From: Cellulomonas carbonis
GTDB lineage: Bacteria > Actinomycetota > Actinomycetes > Actinomycetales > Cellulomonadaceae
Direction of reading: 5' to 3'
Length of the DNA stretch: 64,000 nucleotides
Assembly: GCF_014636275.1 (NCBI RefSeq)
Contig: NZ_BMEB01000003.1
Coordinates: forward strand, 186,001 to 250,000
The notes below the pieces were generated by a model. The model was not told where the DNA came from. It saw only the letters and a program-made list of their open reading frames with translations, and made no database searches. Shown one piece after another: positions 38,020 to 47,445 of this stretch. Position 1 is the first letter of the stretch. The number at the start of each line of letters is the position of its first letter. Made by a program: the position numbers and the translations under genes.

Positions 38020-39126
38020 GTGGCGGAGGGCGCGTCGGCACGTGCCCGGATGCGGCGGGTCCGCGTCGTCGCGCGGCTGCGTCAGGGCAGCGCGCGCGTG
38101 CGGCGTGCGCTGCTGCCCGTCGTGCTCGCGAGCCTCGCCGCGGGCGTCGCGTGGGCGATCGCGGTGTACGGGCTCGGTCACGCGACGCCGTTCTTCGCGC
38201 CCGTCTCGGCGTGGGTCGCGCTCGGCTTCAGCGTCGACCGCCACCCGCGCCGCGTGGCCGAGCTCGCGGTCGGCGTCGCCGTCGGCGTGCTCCTGGGCGA
38301 CCTGCTCGTGCACCTCATCGGCAGCGGGCCCGTGCAGGTCGCGGCGGTCCTGGCGGTCGCGGCGCTCGTGGCCCGGTTCATCGACCGCGGCGACCTGCTC
38401 ACGACCCAGGCCGGCGTCCAGGCGATCGTCATCGTGGGCCTCCCGGCCGCGCAGGCCGGGTCGCCGCTCGGGCGCTGGGCGGACGCGCTCGTGGGCGGCG
38501 CGGTCGCGCTCGTCGTCACGGCTCTGTGGCCGCAGGACCCCCGCCGACGCGTGCGGTCGCTCGCCGAGGAGGCGCTCGAGGAGGTCTCGCACCTCCTGCG
38601 GGACCTCGCGCGGGGGCTCGCCGGCCACGACGTGGAGCTCGTCGAGGAGGCGCTCGTGCGGGGTCGGGCGTCGCAGCCGACGCTCGACCAGTGGCGGTCG
38701 GTGGCGGCGCAGGCCCGGGCGGGCGCGCGCGTGTCACCGGCCCACCGGAGGCACCGGCCCGAGCTGCTCGACCTCGAGGGCGCTGCCGTGCGGGCCGACC
38801 GGGCGATGCGCAACGCGCGCGTCCTCGCGCGCCGCTGCCGGCCGCTCGTGGGGTCCGCGCACGAGCTCGACCGCCTCGCCGGGCTGGTGACCGAGCTCGC
38901 GCGGGCGACGGGTGAGCTCGCCGTGGCGTTCGGCGCGGGCGCCGAGCCGCTCCGTGCGCGCGAGCGCCTCGCCGAGGTCGCCGCGGCGGCCGACCCGCGC
39001 GCGGTCTCGACGGACGACTGGCACGTCCAGGGCGTCGTCCTGCTGATCCGGTCGCTCGTCGTCGACCTCCTCGAGACGGCCGGCGTCGCACCCGCGGCCG
39101 CGCGCGAGCGCCTGCCCGAGCTCTGA
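38020..39126 (+). CDS. FUSC/aromatic-acid exporter-like membrane protein
   Basis: 368 aa. N-terminal half: about six membrane segments ('ALLPVVLASLAAGVAWAIAVYG', 'FFAPVSAWVALGFSVDRHPR', 'AVGVAVGVLLGDLLVHLIG', 'ALVGGAVALVVTALWP'), with the F-A-P-V-S-A-x-x-x-L and 'R..ELxxGVxxGVLxGDL' pattern of FUSC-type proteins. C-terminal half: helical and cytosolic, Arg-rich. Substrate unknown. GTG 38020 is 2 nt after the ygfZ stop, so it belongs to the same operon. Confidence 0.82.
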   Translation: MAEGASARARMRRVRVVARLRQGSARVRRALLPVVLASLAAGVAWAIAVYGLGHATPFFAPVSAWVALGFSVDRHPRRVAELAVGVAVGVLLGDLLVHLIGSGPVQVAAVLAVAALVARFIDRGDLLTTQAGVQAIVIVGLPAAQAGSPLGRWADALVGGAVALVVTALWPQDPRRRVRSLAEEALEEVSHLLRDLARGLAGHDVELVEEALVRGRASQPTLDQWRSVAAQARAGARVSPAHRRHRPELLDLEGAAVRADRAMRNARVLARRCRPLVGSAHELDRLAGLVTELARATGELAVAFGAGAEPLRARERLAEVAAAADPRAVSTDDWHVQGVVLLIRSLVVDLLETAGVAPAAARERLPEL

Positions 39127-39223
39127 GCCAGCCGGCCCGCCCGGGAGGCGACGGTGTGGCGGGGATGGGCGGGCCACCCGCGCGGACGGAGCGGCCCACG
39201 GCCGCGGGCCGTACCCTCTGAGG

Positions 39224-39553
39224 GTGATCCAGGCCGTCCAGAGCGCCATCTTCCTCGCGCTCCACCTGCTGGTCCTCGTGCTGTGCGTCGTCGCGCTCGT
39301 CGACGCGCTGCGCCGTCCCGCCCGCGCCTTCACGGCCGCCGGCAAGCGGACCAGGAACTTCTGGCTCGCGATCCTCGGGGTCGCGACCGCGCTGTCCTTC
39401 GTGGCGACGCCGTTCGGCGGGGGCGGCGGGGGACTGCTGCTCTTCGCGATCCTCTCGGCGGTCGCCGCGTCGGTGTACCTCGTCGACGTCAAGCCGGCCG
39501 TCGCGCCGTACTCGGGCCGCGGTGGTCCGGGCGGCGGCACGGGCAGCTGGTGA
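39224..39553 (+). CDS. DUF2516 family membrane protein
   Basis: 109 aa with three membrane segments ('IFLALHLLVLVLCVVALVDALR', 'FWLAILGVATALSFVATPFGG', 'LLLFAILSAVAASVYLVDVKP') and a Gly-rich C-terminus. The 'DALRRPARAFTAAGKRTRNFW' loop and 'YLVDVKPAV' ending match DUF2516. Function unknown. GTG 39224 is 6 nt after TACCCT, a leaderless start. The last bases overlap the asparaginase start (GTGA). Confidence 0.9.
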   Translation: MIQAVQSAIFLALHLLVLVLCVVALVDALRRPARAFTAAGKRTRNFWLAILGVATALSFVATPFGGGGGGLLLFAILSAVAASVYLVDVKPAVAPYSGRGGPGGGTGSW

Positions 39554-40602
39554 CGGCCGCGCCCGAGGCCCGACCGCTCGACCCGGGGGGCGCGCTCGCG
39601 CACGTCGTCCGCGGGCCGCTCGTCGAGTCGGTGCACACCGGTCACCTCGTGGTGCTCGACCCCGACGGCGGGGTCGTGCTCGCGGTCGGGGACCCCGACG
39701 TGGTCGTCTGGCCGCGGTCCTCCCTGAAGCCCCTGCAGGCGGTCGCGATGGTCCGTGCGGGCCTCGACGTCGACGACGACGGCCTCGCGCTCGCGTGCGC
39801 GAGCCACTCGGGTGAGGACGCGCACCTCGCCGTCGTCCGCGCGGTGCTGGCCGGCGTGGGCCACGCCGAGGGCGACCTCCAGAACACGCCCGACCTGCCG
39901 CTCGCCGCCGCCGCCGCCGACGCGTGGCGCGCCGGGGGCCGCGGGCCGACGTCGCTGACGCAGAACTGCTCGGGCAAGCACGCCGCGATGATCGCGACGT
40001 GCGCGTCGGCGGGCTGGGACACGTCGACGTACCTCGCCCCGACGCACCCGCTCCAGCAGGCCGTGCGTGCGGGCGTCGAGGAGCTCACGGGTGTCCCGGT
40101 GCATCACGCGACCGTCGACGGCTGCGGCGCCCCGCTGCTGTCGACGACGCTGCGGGGGCTCGCGCACGGGTTCGCGCGCCTCGCGCGCGCGGCGGCCGCC
40201 GACGACGGGTCGCCCGAGGCGCGGGTCGGTCGCGCGGTGGCGTCCCGCCCGGCGCTGGTGGGCGGCACGGGGCGCGACGTCACGGGGTTCCTGCGCGCCG
40301 TCCCCGGCCTGGTCGCCAAGGACGGGGCGGAGGCGGTCTACGCCGCGGCGCTCCCGGACGGCACGTCGGTCGCGCTCAAGATCGCCGACGGCGGTGGGCG
40401 CGCGCGGGCCCTCGTCATGGCGGCGGCGCTCGAGGTCGCGGTGCGCTCGTCGGGCGGCGGAGACGGCGACGACGTCGACGGCGTGGTCGCCGCGCTGCGG
40501 GCCGTCGGGCGGACGCGTGTCCTCGGTCACGGCTCGCCGGTCGGAGCGGTCGTCCCCGCGTTCGGCGGCACCGACCCGGCGGTCTGGGAGGAGCGGGCGT
40601 GA
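39550..40602 (+). CDS. Asparaginase (thermolabile L-asparaginase / AnsA-like family)
   Basis: 350 aa. The family pattern is clear: '[21 protein letters not shown]', '[20 protein letters not shown]', '[20 protein letters not shown]', '[21 protein letters not shown]', '[17 protein letters not shown]' and '[11 protein letters not shown]'. These are the motifs of the actinobacterial/rhizobial type asparaginases (C-x-S-K-H core) rather than the EcA type. It converts asparagine to aspartate and ammonia. The start overlaps DUF2516 by GTGA and its end overlaps dtd by GTGA, so DUF2516-asparaginase-dtd form one unit. Confidence 0.9.
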   Translation: MTAAPEARPLDPGGALAHVVRGPLVESVHTGHLVVLDPDGGVVLAVGDPDVVVWPRSSLKPLQAVAMVRAGLDVDDDGLALACASHSGEDAHLAVVRAVLAGVGHAEGDLQNTPDLPLAAAAADAWRAGGRGPTSLTQNCSGKHAAMIATCASAGWDTSTYLAPTHPLQQAVRAGVEELTGVPVHHATVDGCGAPLLSTTLRGLAHGFARLARAAAADDGSPEARVGRAVASRPALVGGTGRDVTGFLRAVPGLVAKDGAEAVYAAALPDGTSVALKIADGGGRARALVMAAALEVAVRSSGGGDGDDVDGVVAALRAVGRTRVLGHGSPVGAVVPAFGGTDPAVWEERA

Positions 40603-41024
40603 GGGCGGTCGTGCAGCGCGTGACCCGTGCGTCGGTCACCGTCGACGGCGAGGTCGTCGGCGCGATCGACGAGCCAGGCCTGGTCGTGCTCGTCGGCGCG
40701 ACGCACGACGACGGGCCGGCGCAGGTCGAGCTGATCGCGCGCAAGGTGGCCGAGCTGCGGATCCTCCGCGACGAGGCGTCCGCGGTCGACGTCGGCGCGC
40801 CCGTGCTCGTCGTCAGCCAGTTCACGCTCTACGCGGACACCCGCAAGGGGCGGCGGCCGACGTGGAACGCCGCGGCACCGGGGCCGGTCGCGGAGCCCCT
40901 GGTCGACGCCGTCGTCGAGGACCTGCGGCGCCGCGGCCTGCGGGTCGAGACCGGGCGCTTCGGCGCGATGATGCAGGTCGAGCTCGTCAACGACGGCCCC
41001 GTGACGATCCTGCTCGAGGCCTGA
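40599..41024 (+). CDS. dtd: D-aminoacyl-tRNA deacylase
   Basis: 141 aa. The two signature motifs are present: '[16 protein letters not shown]' (S-Q-F-T) and '[13 protein letters not shown]' (G-cis-P, N-x-G-P-V-T). '[18 protein letters not shown]' is the typical N-terminus. Dtd recycles D-aminoacyl-tRNA and some misacylated glycyl-tRNAs. GTG 40599 has GGAGGAG upstream and overlaps the asparaginase stop. A long bidirectional hairpin follows. Confidence 0.95.
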   Translation: MRAVVQRVTRASVTVDGEVVGAIDEPGLVVLVGATHDDGPAQVELIARKVAELRILRDEASAVDVGAPVLVVSQFTLYADTRKGRRPTWNAAAPGPVAEPLVDAVVEDLRRRGLRVETGRFGAMMQVELVNDGPVTILLEA

Positions 41025-41076
41025 CGGCCCGACCGTGGCCGACCCGTCGGGGTCGCCTCGGCGCGGGACATGGGAG

Positions 41077-41133
41077 CGCCCTCCCGCGGTGAGCCCACCC
41101 CCGTCGCCGGGGGTGGCTCACCGCGAGAGGGCG
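41077..41133. terminator. Long bidirectional hairpin terminator
   Basis: CGCCCTC-CGCGGTGAGCC-ACCCCC pairs with GGGGGT-GGCTCACCGCG-GAGGGCG: about 24 bp with one mismatch and a bulge around a GTCGCC loop, between convergent dtd and the aldo/keto reductase. Confidence 0.82.
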
Positions 41134-41162
41134 GACGCGGCGCGTCGTGCGAGCCCAGGGGC

Positions 41163-42020
41163 TCAGGCGCTCAGGCGCGCGATCTCCTCGGGCGTGAGCG
41201 CGAGCTCCGCCGCGGCTGCGGAGTCGCGGATGCTCTCCGGGCGGCTCGCCCCCGGGATCGGGACGACGACCGACTCGAGCGCGAGCTCCCAGGCGAGGCA
41301 GACCTGGTAGGGCGACACGCCGCGCTCCGCGGCGACCTCGGCGAAGGCGGCGTGCCGCTCACCGAGCTCCCCCGCACGCGCGATGCCGCCGAGCGGGCTC
41401 CACGGGAGGAACGCGATGTCGAGCTCGGCGCACAGCTCGAGCTCGGGCTCGCTGCTGCGGAACGCCGGCGAGAACTGGTTCTGCACCGAGACGAGGCGGC
41501 CGCCGAGGATCTCCTGCGCCTCCCGGATCTGCTCGGGGTTCGCGTTGGAGATCCCCGCCATCTGGATCTTGCCCTCGTCGAGCAGGTCGCGGATCGCGCC
41601 GACCGAGTCCGCGTACGGGACCGCGGGGTCCGGGCGGTGGAACTGGTAGAGGCCGATGGCCTCGACGTCGAGGCGCTGCAGGGAGGCCTCGCACGCCTTC
41701 TTCAGGTAGTCGGGGTCGCCCTGGACGTACCAGGAGCCGTCGCCCGGTCGGCGGTGGCCGCCCTTGGTCGCGACGAGCACGTCGTCGGCGGAGCGCCCCG
41801 CGAGACGCAGCGCCTTGGCGATGAGCAGCTCGTTGTGGCCGACGTCCGTGGGATCGCGGTGGTAGGAGTCCGCGGTGTCGATGAGCGTGATGCCGACGTC
41901 GAGCGCGGCGTGGATGGTCGCGATCGAGCGGTCCTCGTCGGGACGGCCCTCGATCGACATCGGCATGCCGCCCAGGCCGATCGCGCTGACGGTGCGGTCT
42001 CCGATGGTGCGCTGCTGCAT
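41163..42020 (-). CDS. Aldo/keto reductase
   Basis: 285 aa. AKR residues: 'LIDTADSYHRDP' (Asp and catalytic Tyr), 'VLVATKGGHRRP' (Lys), 'LYQFHRPDP' (His in HRPD), 'AGISNANPEQI' and 'VVPIPGASRPESI' (NADP phosphate binding). It is of the short, beta-barrel-only class. Substrate unknown. ATG 42020 has GAGGAG at 5 nt. It is convergent with dtd and divergent from the macro-domain gene (159-nt gap with no gene). Confidence 0.92.
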   Translation of the reverse strand: MQQRTIGDRTVSAIGLGGMPMSIEGRPDEDRSIATIHAALDVGITLIDTADSYHRDPTDVGHNELLIAKALRLAGRSADDVLVATKGGHRRPGDGSWYVQGDPDYLKKACEASLQRLDVEAIGLYQFHRPDPAVPYADSVGAIRDLLDEGKIQMAGISNANPEQIREAQEILGGRLVSVQNQFSPAFRSSEPELELCAELDIAFLPWSPLGGIARAGELGERHAAFAEVAAERGVSPYQVCLAWELALESVVVPIPGASRPESIRDSAAAAELALTPEEIARLSA

Positions 42021-42179
42021 GGTGCTCCTCGGTGCTGGTTCGTCCGGGCCGCGCGTGCGTCGGGTGCGGCCCGTGGTGGTGGGCGCGTCGTCGTCGGCCG
42101 TGGGCCGGTGCGCGCTCGTACCGATTCGATCACGCCCGGCGCCCGCGTGCGTGGTGAACCGCGGGCGCAGACTGGGGAC

Positions 42180-42728
42180 ATGCGGGCGACGGTCGAGGCG
42201 GTCCTGGGTGACATCACGCACGAGCGGGTCGACGCGGTGGTCAACGCCGCGAACTCGTCCCTGCTCGGGGGAGGCGGGGTCGACGGCGCGATCCACGCGG
42301 CCGCCGGGCCCGCGCTGCTGGCCGAGTGCCGCGCGCTGCGCCGGACGGTGCTGCCGCAGGGGCTGCCGGTCGGCGACGCCGTGGCGACGGGTGCGGGCGA
42401 GCTCGCCGCGACGTGGGTGGTCCACACCGTCGGGCCGAACCGGCACGCGGGGCAGACCGACCCCGCGCTCCTCGCCTCGTGCTTCGCGCGGAGCCTGACC
42501 GTGGCCGCCGACGTCGGCGCGCGGTCCGTGGCCTTCCCCGCCGTGAGCGCGGGCGTCTACGGGTGGGACGTCGAGGTCGTGGCCGACGTCGCCGTCGCGA
42601 CCGTGCGCGACCACGCGGCGCTCGCGGGGGACGAGCCGGCCGTCCGGCTGGTGCGCTTCGTGCTCGCGTCGGACCGTGCGCACGCCGCGTTCGCCTCGGC
42701 GATCCACCGCCACCTGGGAACGGGATGA
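42180..42728 (+). CDS. Macro-domain protein (O-acetyl-ADP-ribose deacetylase-like)
   Basis: 182 aa. 'EAVLGDITHERVDAVVNAAN' and 'SSLLGGGGVDGAIHAAAGP' are the ADP-ribose-binding macro-domain signatures (NAAN and GGGGVDGAIH); 'GDAVATGAGELAATWVVHTVGP' and 'FPAVSAGVYGW' complete the fold as in the YmdB/MacroD group. Likely substrate O-acetyl-ADP-ribose or ADP-ribosylated proteins. ATG 42180 lies 6 nt after a CAGACT box (leaderless). Downstream is the first copy of the 62-bp palindrome. Confidence 0.93.
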   Translation: MRATVEAVLGDITHERVDAVVNAANSSLLGGGGVDGAIHAAAGPALLAECRALRRTVLPQGLPVGDAVATGAGELAATWVVHTVGPNRHAGQTDPALLASCFARSLTVAADVGARSVAFPAVSAGVYGWDVEVVADVAVATVRDHAALAGDEPAVRLVRFVLASDRAHAAFASAIHRHLGTG

Positions 42729-42750
42729 GGCCTGGCCCCCAGCCGCCGTC

Positions 42751-42812
42751 GTCGAGACAAGGCTTGCCGTCGGCGTGTCGGGCGACACGCCCACACGAAC
42801 TCTGATCTCGAC
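42751..42812. repeat. 62-bp palindromic repeat, copy 1 (left arm degraded)
   Basis: The right arm (ACACGAACTCTGATCTCGAC at its end) matches the consensus; the left arm (GTCGAGACAAGGCTTGCCGT) has diverged, so about 22 of 30 positions still pair. Same length and register as copies at 56204, 57187 and 58276. It lies between the macro-domain and TetR genes. Confidence 0.85.
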
Positions 42813-42831
42813 GGAAAGGGGCGCGGCTACC

Positions 42832-42854
42832 AGCACGAACGATCGTGCTATTTT
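42832..42854 (+). promoter_or_regulatory. TetR operator and -10 box
   Basis: AGCACGA-ACGA-TCGTGCT (42832-42849) is a 7-4-7 inverted repeat directly preceding TATTTT (42849-42854), which lies 6 nt before the GTG of the TetR gene. The layout implies an autorepressed, leaderless promoter. The AT-rich -10 stands out in this GC-rich region. Confidence 0.65.
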
Positions 42855-42860
42855 GCTCGG

Positions 42861-43553
42861 GTGGCGAAGGGTGACCGGACGCGGGGCGTGATCCTCGAGC
42901 AGGGGATCGCGCTGGCGTACCGCGTGGGTCTCGAGGGGCTCACGATCGGTGCGCTCGCCGCCGAGGTCGAGATGTCCAAGAGCGGCATGTACGCGCACTT
43001 CGGGTCCAAGCAGGCCCTCCAGATCGCGGTCCTCGACGCGGCCGGCCGGGACTTCGCGGCGACCGTCGTCGAGCCGGCGCTCCGCGCGCCGCGCGGCGAG
43101 CCCCGCATCCGCGCGCTCGTGGACAGCTGGCTCACGTGCGGACGTCAGCGCCGGCCCGGCGGGTGCCTCTTCGTCAAGGCGGGCACCGAGCTCGACGAGC
43201 AGCCCGGGCCCGTGCGCGACCGGCTCGTCGAGCTCCACGAGCAGCTCGACGACACGATCGCGCGCATCGTGACCAGCGGGGTCGAGGACGGCCTGCTGCG
43301 CCCGGGCACCGACGCGCGCCAGTTCGCGGCCGACCTCTACGCGATCATGCTCGGCTTCCACCACCGCCACCGTCTGCTCGGGGACGCGCGGGCCGAGGAG
43401 CGCGCCCGCGCCGCTGTCGACGCGCTGCTCGCGGCCGTCCGCGTGCCGCGGAGCGACGGCGCCCACCACCGCGTGGGCACCGACGACGGCGCCAGTGGTG
43501 CCGAGGCCGACCCCTCGCCGACCGTCCCCGCGACCGCAGGAGCAGCCCGATGA
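42861..43553 (+). CDS. TetR-family transcriptional regulator
   Basis: 230 aa. The N-terminal HTH is '[35 protein letters not shown]', a classic TetR recognition region. The C-terminal ligand domain ([19 protein letters not shown] onward) is of the TetR_C type with a Cys-x-x... stretch; the last 35 residues are low complexity. GTG 42861 follows TATTTT by 6 nt. The alpha/beta hydrolase gene overlaps the stop by 4 nt, so the regulator probably controls that hydrolase and itself. Confidence 0.92.
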   Translation: MAKGDRTRGVILEQGIALAYRVGLEGLTIGALAAEVEMSKSGMYAHFGSKQALQIAVLDAAGRDFAATVVEPALRAPRGEPRIRALVDSWLTCGRQRRPGGCLFVKAGTELDEQPGPVRDRLVELHEQLDDTIARIVTSGVEDGLLRPGTDARQFAADLYAIMLGFHHRHRLLGDARAEERARAAVDALLAAVRVPRSDGAHHRVGTDDGASGAEADPSPTVPATAGAAR

Positions 43554-44461
43554 CGAGCACGACCCTCCGCCGTCGGCTCCGTCGCACGCGCCGCCGGACG
43601 GCGGCCGCGGTGCAGCTCGCGGCGCTGCGCACGCGCCTGCGGGTGCTCGAGCGGGTCGCCCCGGCGGCGGCGGACCGCCTCGCGCTGGACCTGTGGTGCA
43701 CGTTCCCGCAGGGTGCGCGTCGCACGGACCTGCGGCCGAGGCCCGGTGTCGTCGAGCGCGTCCCCGTCCCCCGCGGTGGGACGGTGGCGGCCGAGTCGTG
43801 GGGCGAGGGGCCGACCGTCCTGCTCGTGCACGGCTGGGGCGGCTGGCGCGGACAGCTCGGTGCGTTCGTCGAGCCCCTGGTCGACGCCGGTCACCGGGTC
43901 GTCGCGCTCGACGCGCCCGGGCACGGCGACGCCGACGACGGGTTCCTCGGCGCGGGTCGCGGCACGGTCATGGAGTTCCTCGAGGCGATCGAGGCGGTCG
44001 CCGCACGCACCGGCCCGGTCGTCGGCGTCGTCGCGCACTCGATGGGGACCATGGCGACGGCGCGCGCGGTCGCGTCCGGCTCGCTCGCGCCCGACCGGCT
44101 CGTGCTCGTCGCGCCCTCGCACCCGTTCGTCGACGTCCTCGACCAGTTCACGACGCTGCTCCGGCTGAGCGACCGGACGCGCGACCACCTGCGCGCGACG
44201 CTCGAGGCCATCGTCGGGTCGTCGATCGAGACGTTCGACCTCGCGCGCTGCGCCGCGGACGCGACCATGCCGCCGACGCTCGTCGTGCACGACCGGCTGG
44301 ACCGCGAGACCCCGTTCGCGGTCGCCGAGGCGGTCGTCGCGACCTGGGACGACGCGCGACTCGTGCCGACGACGGGGCTCGGGCACCACCGCGTGCTCGC
44401 CGCGCCGACGACGGTCACGGCCGCGGTCGAGCACCTCACGGGGCGCGTGCCCGTCGCCTGA
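43550..44461 (+). CDS. Alpha/beta hydrolase
   Basis: 303 aa. After a basic N-terminus ([14 protein letters not shown]), '[19 protein letters not shown]' gives the oxyanion motif (HGW) and '[19 protein letters not shown]' the nucleophile elbow (H-S-M-G-T, Ser). '[16 protein letters not shown]' supplies the acid and '[12 protein letters not shown]' the His. It is coupled to the TetR regulator by a 4-nt overlap. Substrate is not predictable; such pairs often act on lipophilic or xenobiotic esters. Confidence 0.9.
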   Translation: MTSTTLRRRLRRTRRRTAAAVQLAALRTRLRVLERVAPAAADRLALDLWCTFPQGARRTDLRPRPGVVERVPVPRGGTVAAESWGEGPTVLLVHGWGGWRGQLGAFVEPLVDAGHRVVALDAPGHGDADDGFLGAGRGTVMEFLEAIEAVAARTGPVVGVVAHSMGTMATARAVASGSLAPDRLVLVAPSHPFVDVLDQFTTLLRLSDRTRDHLRATLEAIVGSSIETFDLARCAADATMPPTLVVHDRLDRETPFAVAEAVVATWDDARLVPTTGLGHHRVLAAPTTVTAAVEHLTGRVPVA

Positions 44462-44546
44462 CGACGGGCACGCGCCCGGTGGTGTCCTGCGGCGCCCCTG
44501 CCCGCGCGACGCCGTGCGGCCCGTCGGCGCACGGCCGGCCCCCGCT

Positions 44547-44564
44547 TTCACGCCTGCGGCGAAC
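44547..44564 (+). promoter_or_regulatory. Putative ClgR box upstream of clpC
   Basis: TTCACGCCTGCGGCGAAC fits 17 of 18 positions of the actinobacterial ClgR consensus I recall (WNNWCGCYNANRGCGWWS), only the central A being G. It lies just upstream of the -35 area of the clpC promoter, the position expected for activation by ClgR. Confidence 0.6.
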
Positions 44565-44591
44565 ACGGAAGCCCGGCGGGAGCCCCGCCGT

Positions 44592-44597
44592 TAGCCT
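44592..44597 (+). promoter_or_regulatory. -10 element of clpC
   Basis: TAGCCT lies 32 nt before the clpC ATG. The leader contains AAGGAG 5 nt before the start. The rest of the 167-nt gap upstream holds the ClgR-like box and no gene. Confidence 0.5.
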
Positions 44598-44628
44598 TGC
44601 AGGACGACATCCCTGGCAAGGAGCGCAG

Positions 44629-47181
44629 ATGTTCGAGAGATTCACCGACCGTGCCCGACGCGTGGTCGTCCTCGCCCAGGAAGAGGCGAGGATGCTCAAC
44701 CACAACTACATCGGGACCGAGCACATCCTGCTCGGGCTCATCCACGAGGGCGAAGGCGTCGCGGCCAAGGCCCTGGAGTCGCTCGGCATCTCCCTGGACG
44801 CCGTCCGCTCCCAGGTGCAGGAGATCATCGGCGAGGGCCAGCAGGCCCCGTCTGGTCACATCCCCTTCACCCCGCGCGCCAAGAAGGTGCTCGAGCTGTC
44901 GCTCCGCGAGGCGCTGCAGCTGGGCCACAACTACATCGGCACGGAGCACATCCTGCTCGGCCTCATCCGCGAGGGTGAGGGCGTCGCGGCCCAGGTGCTC
45001 AACAAGCTCGGCGCCGACCTGAACCGCGTCCGGCAGCAGGTCATCCAGCTGCTCTCGGGGTACCAGGGCAAGGAGCCGGTCGCCTCGGGCGGCCCCGCCG
45101 AGGGTCAGCCCTCGGGCTCGGCCGTGCTCGACCAGTTCGGTCGCAACCTCACGCAGGCCGCCCGCGAGGGCAAGCTCGACCCGGTCATCGGGCGTGAGAA
45201 GGAGATCGAGCGGGTCATGCAGGTGCTGTCCCGCCGCACCAAGAACAACCCCGTCCTGATCGGAGAGCCCGGCGTCGGCAAGACCGCCGTCGTCGAGGGG
45301 CTCGCGCAGGACATCGTGCGCGGCGACGTCCCCGAGACGCTCAAGGACAAGCAGCTCTACACGCTCGACCTCGGCGCGCTCGTCGCCGGGTCGCGCTACC
45401 GCGGTGACTTCGAGGAGCGCCTCAAGAAGGTCCTCAAGGAGATCCGCACGCGCGGCGACATCATCCTGTTCATCGACGAGATCCACACCCTCGTCGGGGC
45501 GGGTGCCGCCGAGGGTGCGATCGACGCCGCGAGCATCCTCAAGCCGATGCTCGCCCGGGGCGAGCTCCAGACGATCGGCGCGACGACGCTCGAGGAGTAC
45601 CGCAAGCACGTCGAGAAGGACGCCGCGCTCGAGCGCCGCTTCCAGCCGATCCAGGTCGCGGAGCCGAACCTCGGCCACGCGATCGAGATCCTCAAGGGCC
45701 TGCGGGACCGCTACGAGGCGCACCACCGCGTGTCCATCACCGACGGCGCGCTCGTCGCGGCGGCCCAGCTCGCCGACCGCTACGTCAACGACCGCTTCCT
45801 GCCGGACAAGGCGATCGACCTGATCGACGAGGCCGGCGCGCGCCTGCGCATCCGCCGCATGACGGCCCCGCCGGAGCTGCGCGAGCTCGACGAGAAGATC
45901 GCCGAGGCGCGTCGCGACAAGGAGTCGGCGATCGACGAGCAGGACTTCGAGAAGGCCGCGCGCCTGCGCGACGTCGAGAAGCAGCTCGGGACGCAGCGGG
46001 CCGAGAAGGAGAAGCAGTGGAAGTCCGGTGACCTCGACACGGTCGCCGAGGTCGACGAGGAGCTCATCGCCGAGGTGCTGGCGCTGTCCACCGGCATCCC
46101 GGTGTTCAAGCTCACCGAGGAGGAGTCCAGCCGGCTGCTCCACATGGAGGACGAGCTGCACAAGCGCGTCGTCGGCCAGGAGGACGCCATCAAGGCGCTG
46201 TCCCAGGCCATCCGCCGCACGCGTGCGGGCCTCAAGGACCCGAAGCGTCCCGGTGGGTCGTTCATCTTCGCGGGGCCCACGGGCGTCGGGAAGACCGAGC
46301 TCGCCAAGGCCCTCGCGGAGTTCCTCTTCGGCGACGAGGACGCGCTCATCCAGCTCGACATGAGCGAGTTCTCCGAGAAGCACACCGTCTCGCGGCTGTT
46401 CGGCTCGCCCCCCGGCTACGTCGGGTACGACGAGGGCGGCCAGCTCACCGAGAAGGTGCGGCGCAAGCCGTTCTCGGTCGTCCTCTTCGACGAGGTCGAG
46501 AAGGCCCACGCGGACATCTTCAACTCGCTGCTGCAGATCCTCGAGGACGGTCGCCTGACCGACTCGCAGGGCCGCGTCGTGGACTTCAAGAACACCGTGA
46601 TCATCATGACCACGAACCTCGGCACGCGGGACATCGCCAAGGGCCTGCAGACCGGCTTCCAGGCCGGTGGCGACCTGTCGACGTCCTACGAGCGGATGAA
46701 GGCGAAGGTCGGCGACGAGCTCAAGCAGCACTTCCGGCCCGAGTTCCTCAACCGCGTCGACGACGTGGTCGTGTTCCCGCAGCTGTCGCAGGACGAGATC
46801 ATCCAGATCGTCGACCTGATGATCGCCCGGCTCGAGGGACGGCTCAAGGACAAGGACATGGGCATCGAGCTCACGCCCGCGGCCAAGCAGCTGCTCGCCG
46901 AGAAGGGCTACGACCCCGTGCTGGGCGCCCGGCCGCTGCGCCGCGCCATCCAGCGCGAGATCGAGGACGTGCTGTCGGAGAAGATCCTCTTCGGCGAGCT
47001 CCGCCCGGGCCAGACCGTCCTGGTCGACGCCCAGGGCGAGGGCCTGCTCGGGGAGTTCATCTTCCGCGGCATCGGCAAGGCCGACGAGGCCTCCGACGCC
47101 GAGCCCGTCGGCGTCTCGGTGGCGTCCATGCCGCCGCTGACGACGACGGACGACGCGAAGAGCACCGGCACCGAGGACTGA
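44629..47181 (+). CDS. clpC: ATP-dependent Clp protease ATPase subunit ClpC
   Basis: 850 aa. Two N-terminal Clp repeats ([20 protein letters not shown], '[15 protein letters not shown]' twice), AAA-1 with [13 protein letters not shown], a middle domain with UVR motif ([18 protein letters not shown]), and AAA-2 with [13 protein letters not shown] and '[14 protein letters not shown]'. A 'P-P-G-Y-V-G-Y' pore loop is in AAA-2. ClpC unfolds proteins for ClpP and is essential in actinobacteria. ATG 44629 is preceded by AAGGAG, and a ClgR-like box and -10 lie upstream. Confidence 0.98.
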   Translation: MFERFTDRARRVVVLAQEEARMLNHNYIGTEHILLGLIHEGEGVAAKALESLGISLDAVRSQVQEIIGEGQQAPSGHIPFTPRAKKVLELSLREALQLGHNYIGTEHILLGLIREGEGVAAQVLNKLGADLNRVRQQVIQLLSGYQGKEPVASGGPAEGQPSGSAVLDQFGRNLTQAAREGKLDPVIGREKEIERVMQVLSRRTKNNPVLIGEPGVGKTAVVEGLAQDIVRGDVPETLKDKQLYTLDLGALVAGSRYRGDFEERLKKVLKEIRTRGDIILFIDEIHTLVGAGAAEGAIDAASILKPMLARGELQTIGATTLEEYRKHVEKDAALERRFQPIQVAEPNLGHAIEILKGLRDRYEAHHRVSITDGALVAAAQLADRYVNDRFLPDKAIDLIDEAGARLRIRRMTAPPELRELDEKIAEARRDKESAIDEQDFEKAARLRDVEKQLGTQRAEKEKQWKSGDLDTVAEVDEELIAEVLALSTGIPVFKLTEEESSRLLHMEDELHKRVVGQEDAIKALSQAIRRTRAGLKDPKRPGGSFIFAGPTGVGKTELAKALAEFLFGDEDALIQLDMSEFSEKHTVSRLFGSPPGYVGYDEGGQLTEKVRRKPFSVVLFDEVEKAHADIFNSLLQILEDGRLTDSQGRVVDFKNTVIIMTTNLGTRDIAKGLQTGFQAGGDLSTSYERMKAKVGDELKQHFRPEFLNRVDDVVVFPQLSQDEIIQIVDLMIARLEGRLKDKDMGIELTPAAKQLLAEKGYDPVLGARPLRRAIQREIEDVLSEKILFGELRPGQTVLVDAQGEGLLGEFIFRGIGKADEASDAEPVGVSVASMPPLTTTDDAKSTGTED

Positions 47182-47187
47182 CCGCCG

Positions 47188-47213
47188 GCCGGCCGGGGAC
47201 GACCCCGGCCGGC
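47188..47213 (+). terminator. Hairpin terminator after clpC
   Basis: GGCCGGCCGGGG-ACGA-CCCCGGCCGGC gives an 11-bp perfect stem 7 nt after the clpC stop codon. Confidence 0.72.
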
Positions 47214-47225
47214 GCAGGCCGCACC

Positions 47226-47274
47226 CGACGCCCGGGCCACCCGGTGGGAGACCACCGCGGTGACCCGGGCGTCG
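47226..47274. terminator. Second hairpin downstream of clpC
   Basis: CGACGCCCGGG (47226-47236) pairs perfectly with CCCGGGCGTCG (47264-47274); the intervening 27 nt contain a weaker inner stem. Together with the first hairpin this fills most of the gap before the GT2 gene; the remaining 170 nt show no gene. Confidence 0.55.
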
Positions 47275-47445
47275 TCGTGCCCGCTGCGGGCTGGTCGCGT
47301 CCGGTTTCACCCGCTCCGGGCGGGTGAACCGCCGCGACCGCGCTCACCTGCGCGTCCGTGCACGACGACGTAGCAGGTGACCAACGGCGGCGAGGGCGCC
47401 CCCACGCCCGCGCCGCCGTCCTGCCTCAGCCCCCGCAGAGGACCC

